Of a DNA stretch of 5,267 nt, positions 1 through 5,267 are shown piece after piece. The position numbers and the translations under genes were made by a program. Origin of the DNA: an uncultured Angelakisella sp. (lineage in GTDB: Bacteria; Bacillota; Clostridia; Oscillospirales; Ruminococcaceae); assembly GCA_910585535.1 (NCBI GenBank), contig CAJUFK010000176.1, forward strand, positions 1-5,267, given 5' to 3'. The notes beneath the pieces are model-generated. The model saw only the letters and a list, made by a program, of their open reading frames with translations, made no database searches and had not been told where the DNA came from. Within the stretch, counting starts at the first letter, position 1. Each line of letters opens with the position of its first letter.

Positions 1-11
1 TTTGCGCTTCG

Positions 12-205
12 GACAAAACGCACACCCTCCCCGGCGCTCCGCGCCTAACGGTTGTGTCGGGACTTAGGTTGTGCCTGGAGTCATAAACCGCAACAGCCGC
101 GAAGCAGCTCTAGCCCGAAGGGCTCGATTTTCTCCGCAGAGAAAATCACCGAATACGGCCAACTGAGCGGCGGGCTAGCGCCCGCCGGGGAGGGTGAGTT
201 TTGTC
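12..205. repeat. Palindromic element with imperfect terminal inverted repeats (MITE-like or intergenic repeat)
   Basis: The arms at 12-36 and 183-205 are inverted repeats: GACAAAAC (12-19) matches 198-205 and CACCCTCCCCGGCG (23-36) matches 183-196, separated by three bases on the left and one on the right, giving 22 paired positions. Between them lie tightly packed short palindromes: 33-45 (GGCGC/GCGCC), 68-94 (six pairs with one wobble), 112-124 (AGCCC/GGGCT), 126-147 (GATTTTCTC/GAGAAAATC, loop CGCA) and 168-187 (eight perfect pairs). GGTTGTG also occurs twice, at 50-56 and 67-73. No credible protein is encoded, and no run of T follows any stem on either strand. The element abuts the stop codon of the HAD gene. 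Non-autonomous transposable element, dispersed intergenic repeat or structured RNA are all possible. I see no clear target-site duplication, and it may extend left of the window. Confidence 0.5.
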
Positions 206-212
206 TCTGGCC

Positions 213-1007
213 TTACTCCTCCCCCGGGGGGATCTCCCCTACGCCCTTGAGAATGTGGGCGGGGCGGTAGGGGTAGCGGTCGATGTCTTTCTGGCTGGTC
301 ACCCCGGAAAGAACCAGGGCGGTGTCCAGGCCAGTCTCAATACCGGCGATGATGTCGGTGTCCATCCGGTCGCCGATCATGGCGGCTTCGGCGGAGTGGC
401 AGCCCAGCAGCTTCAGGCCGGTACGCATCATCAGGGGGTTGGGCTTGCCTACAAAATAGGCGGTTTTGCCGGTAGCCAGCTCGATGGGGGCCGCCAGGGC
501 CCGGCAGGCCGGGGCGATGCCGCCCTCCACCGGCCCGGTGAGGTCGCTGTTGGTGCCGATAAGCTTGGCTCCCGCCAGCACCAGGGTCACCGCCTTTTGG
601 ATGGTCTCGAAGTTGTAGCTGCCGGTCTCGCCCACCACTACGTAGTCGGGGTTGACGTCGTTCATGGTGATGCCCGCACTGTACAGTGCCCCCACCAGCC
701 CAGGGGCGCCGATGACGTAGGCGGAACAGCCCGGGGCCTGGCGGCTGAGGAAGCTGGCGGTGGCCAGGGCGCTGGTGTAGAAGTGGCTCTCGTCCACCTC
801 CAGGCCCATCCGGGCCAGCTTCTGCTGGAGTTCCTTGGGGCTGCGTTCGCTGGAGTTGGTGAGGAATAAAAAGCGCTTGTTCTCCTTGTAAAGCCAGTCA
901 ACGAACTCCTTTACCCCGGGGAGCAGCTTGTTGCCGTGATAGATCACGCCATCCATATCGCAGAGGAAGCCTTTCCTGCTGCGTAAAAGTTCCAGATGAT
1001 TTTCCAT
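213..1007 (-). CDS. HAD-IIA family phosphatase (NagD-like)
   Basis: A 264-residue cytoplasmic sugar- or nucleotide-phosphatase-type hydrolase. All four HAD motifs are visible: motif I DMDG with nucleophile D17 and acid/base D19, motif II TNS at 50-52, motif III lysine K188 in GKPNP, and motif IV GDRMDTD at 212-218, where D213 and D216 or D218 bind magnesium. About 120 residues between motifs II and III form the C2-type cap, including the GTNSDLTGP stretch (151-159) typical of NagD, AraL and p-nitrophenylphosphatase relatives. Length is normal for the family. ATG at 1007 is chosen because AAGGAGG lies 10 bases upstream (1018-1024); an in-frame ATG at 1034 lacks a ribosome binding site. It is transcribed alone from its own promoter, divergent from the ABC-F gene. 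The physiological substrate cannot be read from sequence; housekeeping phosphometabolite clearance is the usual inference. Confidence 0.95.
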   Translation of the reverse strand: MENHLELLRSRKGFLCDMDGVIYHGNKLLPGVKEFVDWLYKENKRFLFLTNSSERSPKELQQKLARMGLEVDESHFYTSALATASFLSRQAPGCSAYVIGAPGLVGALYSAGITMNDVNPDYVVVGETGSYNFETIQKAVTLVLAGAKLIGTNSDLTGPVEGGIAPACRALAAPIELATGKTAYFVGKPNPLMMRTGLKLLGCHSAEAAMIGDRMDTDIIAGIETGLDTALVLSGVTSQKDIDRYPYRPAHILKGVGEIPPGEE

Positions 1008-1057
1008 GGTTGGTTTTCCTCCTTGTTTCGTCATTTTCCATAATCCACATCCCCCAG

Positions 1058-1086
1058 AGTATACCATCTGCACAAGAAACTGGCAA
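1058..1086 (-). promoter_or_regulatory. Sigma-A promoter of the HAD phosphatase gene
   Basis: On the minus strand, TTGCCA (1081-1086) and TATACT (1058-1063) each match five of six consensus bases with a 17-base spacer, and TGG precedes the -10 box (extended -10). An A-rich stretch with seven consecutive A (about 1103-1109, read on the minus strand) lies upstream like an UP element. The start would be near 1051, giving a leader of about 44 bases. Confidence 0.75.
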
Positions 1087-1111
1087 GGGGTATTTTGTAA
1101 AGTTTTTTTGT

Positions 1112-1168
1112 GAAAACCGGGAAAATCCGCATTCCGCCAGCTTTTGGCCGGCCTGCCCCCCGGTTTTC
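1112..1168. repeat. Perfect 10-bp inverted repeat between divergent promoters
   Basis: GAAAACCGGG (1112-1121) recurs as its exact reverse complement at 1159-1168, with 37 bases between. The pair lies between the -35 boxes of the HAD promoter (1081-1086) and the ABC-F promoter (1182-1187), so it is not in either predicted transcript. It lacks a T tract in either direction. It could be a two-site operator, a cruciform or chance; the interior also contains GGCCGGCC (1146-1153). Confidence 0.4.
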
Positions 1169-1181
1169 TGATCACCAGGCC

Positions 1182-1211
1182 TTGACAATCCCCCTTTGGC
1201 TGTGTTATCCT
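1182..1211 (+). promoter_or_regulatory. Sigma-A promoter of the ABC-F gene
   Basis: A perfect -35 box TTGACA (1182-1187) is followed, after 18 bases, by TATCCT (1206-1211), which is preceded by TGT and so forms an extended -10. The start would be near 1217-1219, leaving a leader of about 210 bases before the ABC-F start codon. No other promoter of similar quality lies closer to the gene. Confidence 0.7.
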
Positions 1212-1243
1212 GTAACAAAGATAAAGAGACAGGAGTTGGGAAC

Positions 1244-1255
1244 TTGAGAAAATAA
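1244..1255 (+). CDS. Three-codon leader uORF (fMet-Arg-Lys)
   Basis: TTG AGA AAA TAA begins eight bases after AGGAG (1231-1235), ideal spacing, and about 25 bases into the predicted transcript. No ATG occurs in the leader until 1401, so this strong Shine-Dalgarno site has no better use; the only alternative, TTG at 1236, abuts it directly. The peptide itself is unlikely to matter. Its value would be to place a ribosome over the 5' arm of the terminator, where drugs acting at the peptidyl transferase centre during the first peptide bonds could stall it. The start is non-canonical and the ORF minimal, so support comes mainly from position and pairing. Confidence 0.4.
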   Translation: MRK

Positions 1256-1283
1256 TCTGACCGCAAAACTGTACGCAAGCCGT

Positions 1284-1309
1284 CAGGCCGGACATACCGG
1301 TCCTGTTTT
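1284..1309 (+). terminator. Leader hairpin P1 followed by TTTT
   Basis: CAGG-CCGG (1284-1291) pairs with CCGG-T-CCTG (1297-1305), with T1301 bulged and a five-base loop, followed by TTTT (1306-1309). CAAAAC (1264-1269) can pair with GTTTTG (1305-1310) and occupy that T run. It could be a weak early terminator or pause hairpin, or just a structural part of the attenuator; the short T run makes a strong terminator unlikely. Confidence 0.35.
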
Positions 1310-1428
1310 GGCGCGCCACAGGGCGGATCAGAGGCTTTTCTCAGCTTCCCGGCTCTTTTTTTGCGCCTTCGCAAGGATTGCCGGGGAGATCCCCCTGGGC
1401 ATGGAACACAATCCAGCGAGGTGTTTGT

Positions 1429-3042
1429 ATGTCTCAAATTTCGATTCAAAACCTGTCCTTTTCTTACCCGGGCTCCCATCTGCCGGTGTTCCGGGAACTC
1501 AGCCTTTCCCTGGATACCGGCTGGCGCCTGGGGCTGGTGGGGCGCAATGGAAGGGGAAAGACCACCCTTCTTAAACTGCTGGCGGGGGAACTGACCCCAG
1601 ACCCCGGATCCATCCTTCTCTGTCCCGCCGCCGCCCAGCAGTTTCCCTTTCCGGTGAAGGACCCCGGCCGCCCCGCCCTGGAGGTCCTTCGGGAGGCGGT
1701 GGCCCCCTTCCGGGCCCTGGAGGAGGAGATGGAGGCCGCCCTCCGGGAGGGGACCCCCGAAGCCCTTCTCCGGTACGGGGAGGCCCAGGAGCAGTACCAG
1801 AACGCCGGAGGATATGTCATAGATGAACTTATCTGCCGGGAGGCCGGTAAGCTGGAGGTCCGGGAGGGGGCCCTGGAACGGCCCTTTGACACCCTCTCCC
1901 CCGGGGAGCGGGTGAAGCTGCTCCTAGGGGTCCTCTTCCTCCGGCCCGAGGGCTTCCTCCTCATCGACGAGCCCACCAGCCACCTGGACGCCCGGGGGCG
2001 GCGGGTGGTGGGGGAGTACCTCTCCCAGGGGGGCAAGGGCTTTCTGCTGGTGAGCCACGACCGGGATTTTCTGGACGCCGCCGCCGACCACATCCTGGCC
2101 CTGAACCGCACCACCGCCGACCTGATCCAGGGGAACTATTCGGTCTGGGAGCGGGAAAAGGACCGCAAGGACGCCCTGGAGCTGGCCCAAAAGGAGAAGC
2201 TGACCAAGGAGGCCGCGCGACTGGCCGAGGCGGCCCGGCGGGCCTCTGGGTGGTCCGACGCCCTGGAGGCAACCAAGAAGGGTCTGGGCCAGGACAGCGC
2301 CAGCGGCCTGCGCCCCGACCGGGGGCACATCGGGGCCAAATCCGCCCGGATGATGAAGCGGGCCAAGGCCATCCAGACCCGGCGGCAGGAGGCCCTGGCG
2401 GAGACCCGGACCCTCCTCCGGGACCTGGAGGAGACCGAGGCGCTGAAGCTGCATATCCTCCCCACCCGGCGGAGCCTTCTCCTCCGAGCGGACGGGCTGT
2501 CGGCGGACTACGGGACAGGGCCGGTCTTCCCGCCGGTCTCCTTTCAGCTGGAGCCGGGGGAGCGGCTGGCCCTCACCGGGCCCAACGGCTGCGGAAAATC
2601 CACCCTTCTGGCCCTTCTTTTGGGCCGGGAGATCCCCTGCAAGGGGGAGCTGTGGCGGGCGGGGGACCTTACCATCTCCTCCCTCCCCCAGGACTGCTCC
2701 GGCCTTTCCGGCAGCCTGGAGGATTACGCCCAGGCCCAGGGGGTGGACGGCGACCTGATGCGGGCCATCCTCCGCAAGCTGGATTTCCCCCGGGACCTGC
2801 TGGCCCTGCCCATGGAGGGCTACAGCGCCGGGCAGAAGAAAAAGGCGGCGCTGGCCGCCAGCCTGGCCAAGCCCGCCCACCTCTTCCTATGGGATGAACC
2901 GCTGAACTACATCGACCTTTTGTCCCGGCGGCAGCTGGAGGACCTCCTTTTGGAGGCCGCCCCCGCCATGGTGCTGGTGGAACACGACAGACGCTTTGTC
3001 CGCCAGGTATGCAGCCGGGAACTGCCCCTGGATCGGGCCTGA
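1429..3042 (+). CDS. Lsa-type ABC-F ribosome-protection ATPase
   Basis: A 537-residue cytoplasmic protein with two ABC ATPase domains and no membrane segments. Domain 1 has Walker A GRNGRGKTT (38-46), signature LSPGE (156-160), Walker B ending in E181 (DEPTSHLD) and switch H210. Domain 2 has GPNGCGKST (384-392), signature YSAGQ (465-469), E490 (WDEPLNYID) and H519. The charged interdomain linker (about 226-346) is the part that ABC-F proteins insert at the ribosomal E site towards the peptidyl transferase centre. WRLGLVGRNGRGKTT, the IGAKSARMMKRAKAIQ block (301-316) and WDEPLNYID closely match what I recall of Lsa(A), whose family gives lincosamide, streptogramin A and pleuromutilin resistance. 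The domain-1 arm (about 75-150) appears longer than in Lsa(A). ATG at 1429 follows GAGGTG (1418-1423) by five bases. Subfamily is confident; the drug spectrum is inference. Confidence 0.92.
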   Translation: MSQISIQNLSFSYPGSHLPVFRELSLSLDTGWRLGLVGRNGRGKTTLLKLLAGELTPDPGSILLCPAAAQQFPFPVKDPGRPALEVLREAVAPFRALEEEMEAALREGTPEALLRYGEAQEQYQNAGGYVIDELICREAGKLEVREGALERPFDTLSPGERVKLLLGVLFLRPEGFLLIDEPTSHLDARGRRVVGEYLSQGGKGFLLVSHDRDFLDAAADHILALNRTTADLIQGNYSVWEREKDRKDALELAQKEKLTKEAARLAEAARRASGWSDALEATKKGLGQDSASGLRPDRGHIGAKSARMMKRAKAIQTRRQEALAETRTLLRDLEETEALKLHILPTRRSLLLRADGLSADYGTGPVFPPVSFQLEPGERLALTGPNGCGKSTLLALLLGREIPCKGELWRAGDLTISSLPQDCSGLSGSLEDYAQAQGVDGDLMRAILRKLDFPRDLLALPMEGYSAGQKKKAALAASLAKPAHLFLWDEPLNYIDLLSRRQLEDLLLEAAPAMVLVEHDRRFVRQVCSRELPLDRA

Positions 3043-3044
3043 TC

Positions 3045-3073
3045 GAGCCGCCCGGATTTTCTCCAGGCGGCTC
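3045..3073. terminator. Hairpin between convergent stop codons
   Basis: GAGCCGCC (3045-3052) is perfectly complementary to GGCGGCTC (3066-3073), with a 13-base loop. It fills most of the 37-base gap between the ABC-F and BMP-protein stop codons, the usual place for a shared bidirectional terminator. Neither strand has a T run after the stem, so termination efficiency is doubtful. Confidence 0.4.
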
Positions 3074-3079
3074 TGTCCG

Positions 3080-5029
3080 CTATAGAATCAGGTCCTCTTT
3101 TTCCGGGGGGATCTGGTCCCGGTACACCCCCTGGAGGCGAACCATGGGCCGGGCCATGGGCAGCAGCTCTTCAAAGGAAGGGATGCTGCCCTCCACACAG
3201 TCCAAAAGCCAATCCATATGGAGGATTTCCCGGGTGGTAAGGGGCTGGGTGCCGTCGCTGCGCTGGACTCCGTTCTGGTCCCGCAGGGGCCGTCCGAAGG
3301 GCAGGACGGTGCCGTCGATGATGCCCTGGCGGAGAATGCCCGCCAGCTGGCCGATCCCCGGGGGCAGGGGATCCCCCAGGAGGATGTCCACGGCGCGGCT
3401 GCCCATTCCCCACCAGTAGTTTACCGCCTTGCCCTGGGCAGGATCCGGGGTCTCGCCCCCCAGGATCATCCGGGCCAGGCGGACATAGATGCTCCCCCAA
3501 TGCCAGTAGGGGGCGATAAGGGAGCGGAAGCTCCCCTCGTGGACCTGGCAGAGGCCCCAGTTTTCCCGGGTGCGGTCGGGGGTGGGGAGGTCCTGGTTGG
3601 AGATGATCTCAATCCCCTCCCGGGCCAGGGCTTCCAGGGGATCCTTTTCCACACAGGACCACCGCACCTTGATCCGGGCGCCGGGGTTGGTCAGCTGTGC
3701 CCCCAGGGCAAAGGCGTTGATGCAGGCCGGCACCCCAAAGATGGGACTGTTGGAGACGTAGCCGATGGCCCCGTCCCGGCTCATAGCCCCGGCCACTGCG
3801 CCGGTGATAAACTTGGCCTCGTACAGGCGGCTGTAGTAGGTGCGGACTCCGGCATAGGGCATGGAGACGGAGCAGTTGAAGATATGAAGCCCCGGGTACT
3901 TGGCGGCGGCTTTCCGGCAGGCCCCGATGAGGGGCGGGGTGGTGGCAAAGATCACCTGCGCCCCCGCCTGGACCGCCTGGTCGATGGCGGCGTCGGCCTC
4001 CTCCCCCAGGGAGATCCGGTCGAAGTGCTGCACCGTCACCTGGTCCTCCAGCACCGTCTCCAGGTACTGGCGGCCCAGGTCGTGGGCCCGGGCCCAGTCG
4101 CTGGTCTCCGGGTCGTGGTCGCTGAAGAAAGCGACGTTGAGGTGGGCTGGGGCCTTGGGCCGGAAGAGACGCCCCAAAAGGCCCTTTTCCGGGCCCTCCG
4201 CTTCCTCGGTGGCCACGGTGATGGGGTCCGCCTCGGTGAGGCTCTTGATGTCCGGCCATACCGCCCGGATGGTTTTCAGAAGCTGAGCGTCAGAAAGCTG
4301 GCGGAGATCCCCGAAGGGGTAGACCTTCAGCCAGGTGAGAAGGGCATCCGCTGTGGTGATGGGCAGCTCCCCGCCCCCGGCTTTCCGAAAGGGCCCCTGG
4401 AAGTAGCTGTATCCGGAGAGAAAGGCCCTCCGCTGGTCCTCGGTCCAAACCTGGTCCGCCTCGTACCCCAGGGCCGCCTGAAGCTTGGGGAAGCTGCCAA
4501 CCCGGGTAAAACGGGTCTGGTAGAGGCCGGTCTTCTGGTAGGTCTCCATAAATTCGTAGTAGGCCAGGATCTCCGGTTCCGCCGACCAAATGGGGATCAT
4601 GCGGATGACCATGGCCGGGATGGTGGGGGACTGGTAGCTTTTTAGGACGCTGACCCGCTTGTTCCCCTCCTGGACGTAAAAACGGCCCAGGTACTCGTAG
4701 CATTTGATGGGTTCCCGGATTCCCTCGTCCCCCAGGTGGGCCTCGCAAAGATCCATCCATTTCAGGGCGAACTCGGTGTCCGGGTCCAGCATGGGCATAA
4801 AGTCCGGAGAAAAGGAGGACTGCCGCCCCTGGGTCTTGGTCCCCGCCACCTGGTCCAGGGGGATCTCCACCAGCCCCAGCTCCACCTGACCCGCCGTCAT
4901 CACCTCGGTGAGGAACTCGTCCAGGGCATGGGGGTAGGGGTACCTCCCCTGGAGGACGCAGCTTTTGTACTCCTTGCGCCCCTTTCTCATCGATTTGCAA
5001 TACTGTTCCATCGCCTCCTGGCGGCTCAT
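3080..5029 (-). CDS. Cytoplasmic BMP/PnrA-like domain protein with ParB-like N-terminal region
   Basis: A 649-residue protein. Residues about 297-580 resemble the Bmp/PnrA (Med) family of periplasmic-type nucleoside-binding proteins: a first strand VAFFSD (299-304), AGAQVIFATTPPLIGACRKA (355-374), the YEAKFITGAVAGAMS block (403-417) and AIGYVSNSPIFGVPACINAF (421-440). Unlike transporter lipoproteins it has no signal peptide or lipobox; the start is MSRQEAMEQY, so it should stay in the cytoplasm. Residues 105-145 contain a GRFYVQEGNKRVSVLK stretch (115-130) reminiscent of the ParB/sulfiredoxin fold's conserved G-N/H-x-R motif. ATG at 5029 is supported by AAGGGAGGAG (5035-5044), whose GGAGG lies seven bases upstream. 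No ABC permease or ATPase partner is adjacent. Intracellular nucleoside sensing, as suggested for Bacillus Med, is possible; true function is unknown. The N-terminal assignment is tentative. Confidence 0.85.
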   Translation of the reverse strand: MSRQEAMEQYCKSMRKGRKEYKSCVLQGRYPYPHALDEFLTEVMTAGQVELGLVEIPLDQVAGTKTQGRQSSFSPDFMPMLDPDTEFALKWMDLCEAHLGDEGIREPIKCYEYLGRFYVQEGNKRVSVLKSYQSPTIPAMVIRMIPIWSAEPEILAYYEFMETYQKTGLYQTRFTRVGSFPKLQAALGYEADQVWTEDQRRAFLSGYSYFQGPFRKAGGGELPITTADALLTWLKVYPFGDLRQLSDAQLLKTIRAVWPDIKSLTEADPITVATEEAEGPEKGLLGRLFRPKAPAHLNVAFFSDHDPETSDWARAHDLGRQYLETVLEDQVTVQHFDRISLGEEADAAIDQAVQAGAQVIFATTPPLIGACRKAAAKYPGLHIFNCSVSMPYAGVRTYYSRLYEAKFITGAVAGAMSRDGAIGYVSNSPIFGVPACINAFALGAQLTNPGARIKVRWSCVEKDPLEALAREGIEIISNQDLPTPDRTRENWGLCQVHEGSFRSLIAPYWHWGSIYVRLARMILGGETPDPAQGKAVNYWWGMGSRAVDILLGDPLPPGIGQLAGILRQGIIDGTVLPFGRPLRDQNGVQRSDGTQPLTTREILHMDWLLDCVEGSIPSFEELLPMARPMVRLQGVYRDQIPPEKEDLIL

Positions 5030-5055
5030 GGCGACTCCTCCCTTCTTACAAAAAC

Positions 5056-5084
5056 ATCATACCACAAGCGCGGCGGAAAGTCAG
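5056..5084 (-). promoter_or_regulatory. Sigma-A promoter of the BMP-domain gene
   Basis: Read on the minus strand, CTGACT (5079-5084, four of six) and TATGAT (5056-5061, five of six) are separated by 17 bases, with TGG giving an extended -10. The start near 5049 would leave a leader of about 20 bases, just enough for the ribosome binding site, so no leader-based control is expected. Confidence 0.65.
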
Positions 5085-5144
5085 CCCCTCCCGGCAAAAA
5101 AGGGAAGGGGGCCGCCGCCATGGCCCACCCTGTTCCGATCCATC

Positions 5145-5190
5145 AAAAAGCTCCCGTCACCGTCCCTTCCTGCAGGACGGTGACAGGAGC
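5145..5190 (-). terminator. Intrinsic terminator for a minus-strand gene right of the window
   Basis: GCTCC-C-GTCACCGTCC (5150-5165) pairs with GGACGGTGAC-A-GGAGC (5175-5190): fifteen pairs with one mismatch (5155 with 5185) and a nine-base loop. On the minus strand the stem is followed by TTTTT (5149-5145); on the plus strand no T run follows directly. It therefore ends transcription entering from the right and insulates the BMP-gene promoter. The 60 bases between it and that promoter hold a G/C-rich weak stem and a T6 run (minus strand, 5096-5101) but no gene. Confidence 0.75.
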
Positions 5191-5228
5191 AGAGGCCGCC
5201 GGCAAGGCAGCCTTTTATTGTATAAGAA

Positions 5229-5251
5229 AACCACTCGCTAGGCGAGTGGTT
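5229..5251. other. Perfect 10-bp hairpin: terminator or IS200/IS605-type subterminal hairpin
   Basis: AACCACTCGC (5229-5238) is the exact reverse complement of GCGAGTGGTT (5242-5251), with a three-base TAG loop. On the minus strand TTCTTAT continues from the arm, giving a TTTTCTT run, so it could be an intrinsic terminator. That would make two in tandem with 5145-5190. The tight loop and AT-rich left flank also fit the subterminal hairpins recognised by IS200/IS605 TnpA transposases. The window stops 16 bases later, so no transposase can be seen. Confidence 0.5.
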
Positions 5252-5267
5252 CCAAAGAAGGCTTCTG

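Larger units (their letters stand above)
1231..1362 (+). terminator. Attenuator terminator stem that incorporates the uORF
   Basis: Bases 1231-1252 (Shine-Dalgarno site, spacer and uORF) pair with 1336-1357: 17 Watson-Crick pairs, four G.U pairs and one C-C mismatch (1243 with 1345). The 3' arm passes directly into seven T at 1356-1362. The 83-base loop (1253-1335) contains hairpins P1 and P2. Formation would end transcription before the ABC-F gene and hide the uORF initiation site. Confidence 0.6.
1226..1428 (+). promoter_or_regulatory. Transcription attenuator leader of the ABC-F gene
   Basis: The leader holds a ribosome binding site and tiny uORF, a long-range stem ending in seven T, and competing hairpins. 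Hairpin P1 pairs 1284-1291 with 1297-1305 around loop ACATA, with one bulged T. P2 pairs 1300-1306 with 1318-1324 and cannot coexist with P1. Bases 1345-1353 pair with 1380-1388 over nine positions (one G.U), which is incompatible with the terminator stem; inside it 1358-1365 pairs with 1370-1377 around CCTT. Such an arrangement fits the antibiotic-responsive leaders known for Firmicutes ABC-F genes such as vmlR and lmo0919. The complementarity is read directly; the switching model is inference. Confidence 0.65.

Noticed and set aside
1..212. tRNA, rRNA, SRP RNA or CRISPR array in the left flank
   Set aside because: No TPsiC or anticodon arm pattern, no recognisable conserved rRNA or SRP core, and no evenly spaced direct repeats; the only direct repeat is the 7-base GGTTGTG pair.
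52..270. Small 72-codon plus-strand frame in the left repeat element
   Set aside because: It runs through stacked palindromes and into the antisense of the HAD gene. No ribosome binding site or family resemblance supports translation.
201..869. Plus-strand open frame opposite the HAD gene
   Set aside because: Antisense shadow of a gene with all four catalytic motifs intact; the translation resembles no family.
1310..1317. GGCGCGCC palindrome (and GGCCGGCC at 1146-1153)
   Set aside because: Eight-base GC palindromes are expected by chance in DNA of this composition; the first simply falls in the P2 loop.
1008..1319. N-terminal extension of the HAD protein
   Set aside because: The reading frame stays open, but it would cross the gene's own promoter and the divergent promoter. 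AAGGAGG is correctly spaced only for the ATG at 1007, which also gives the normal family length.
1378..1428. TTG at 1378 as an upstream start for the ABC-F protein
   Set aside because: The purine-rich bases abut the codon without spacing, and the 17 extra residues have no counterpart at the MSQISIQNLSF-type N terminus typical of Lsa proteins.
1401..1574. ATG-initiated frame at 1401 overlapping the ABC-F start as a second leader ORF
   Set aside because: The nearest purine-rich site (GGGGAG, 1383-1388) is 12 bases away and itself lies in a hairpin, and the frame runs far into the ABC-F gene in the wrong frame.
1924..2880. Minus-strand open frame (318 codons) opposite the ABC-F gene
   Set aside because: Low-complexity Gly/Pro/Gln composition caused by GC-rich codons of the ABC-F gene, which has all its motifs intact on the other strand.
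3218..4645. Long plus-strand open frame (475 codons) opposite the BMP-domain gene
   Set aside because: It is the antisense shadow of a well-supported gene in GC-rich DNA. It is Gly/Val/Pro-rich, matches no family I recognise and has no convincing ribosome binding site.

Overview
The window holds three complete protein genes plus unusually informative non-coding DNA. High GC coding sequence, strong AGGAGG-type ribosome binding sites, sigma-A promoters with TGn extended -10 boxes, and the protein families present all suggest a GC-rich gut Clostridia (Oscillospiraceae-like) chromosome. The taxon is an inference; no marker gene is present.

Layout: positions 12-205 are a compact palindromic element bounded by imperfect inverted repeats, ending seven bases from the stop codon of the first gene. 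A NagD-like HAD-IIA phosphatase gene (213-1007, minus) follows with its own promoter. A divergent intergenic region (1008-1428) carries that promoter, a 10-bp perfect inverted repeat midway between the two promoters, and the promoter and roughly 210-nt leader of the next gene. That gene (1429-3042, plus) encodes an ABC-F ATPase closely resembling the Lsa-type ribosome-protection proteins. It converges on a minus-strand gene (3080-5029) for a large protein with a C-terminal BMP/PnrA-like nucleoside-binding domain, an N-terminal ParB-like segment and no signal peptide; a hairpin lies between the two stop codons. The right end holds the BMP-gene promoter, a terminator for a minus-strand gene beyond the window, and a perfect hairpin that may be a second terminator or an IS200/IS605-type end.

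The most interesting element is the ABC-F leader. A good Shine-Dalgarno site serves a three-codon ORF (TTG AGA AAA TAA). The whole SD-plus-uORF segment (1231-1252) is complementary to 1336-1357 at 21 of 22 positions, counting four G.U pairs, and that 3' arm runs straight into a seven-T tract. The uORF is therefore built into the 5' arm of an intrinsic terminator. This is the design expected for drug-induced antitermination: a ribosome stalled on the uORF would break the terminator and switch on the resistance protein. The three genes are separately transcribed, and nothing in the sequence ties them into one pathway.
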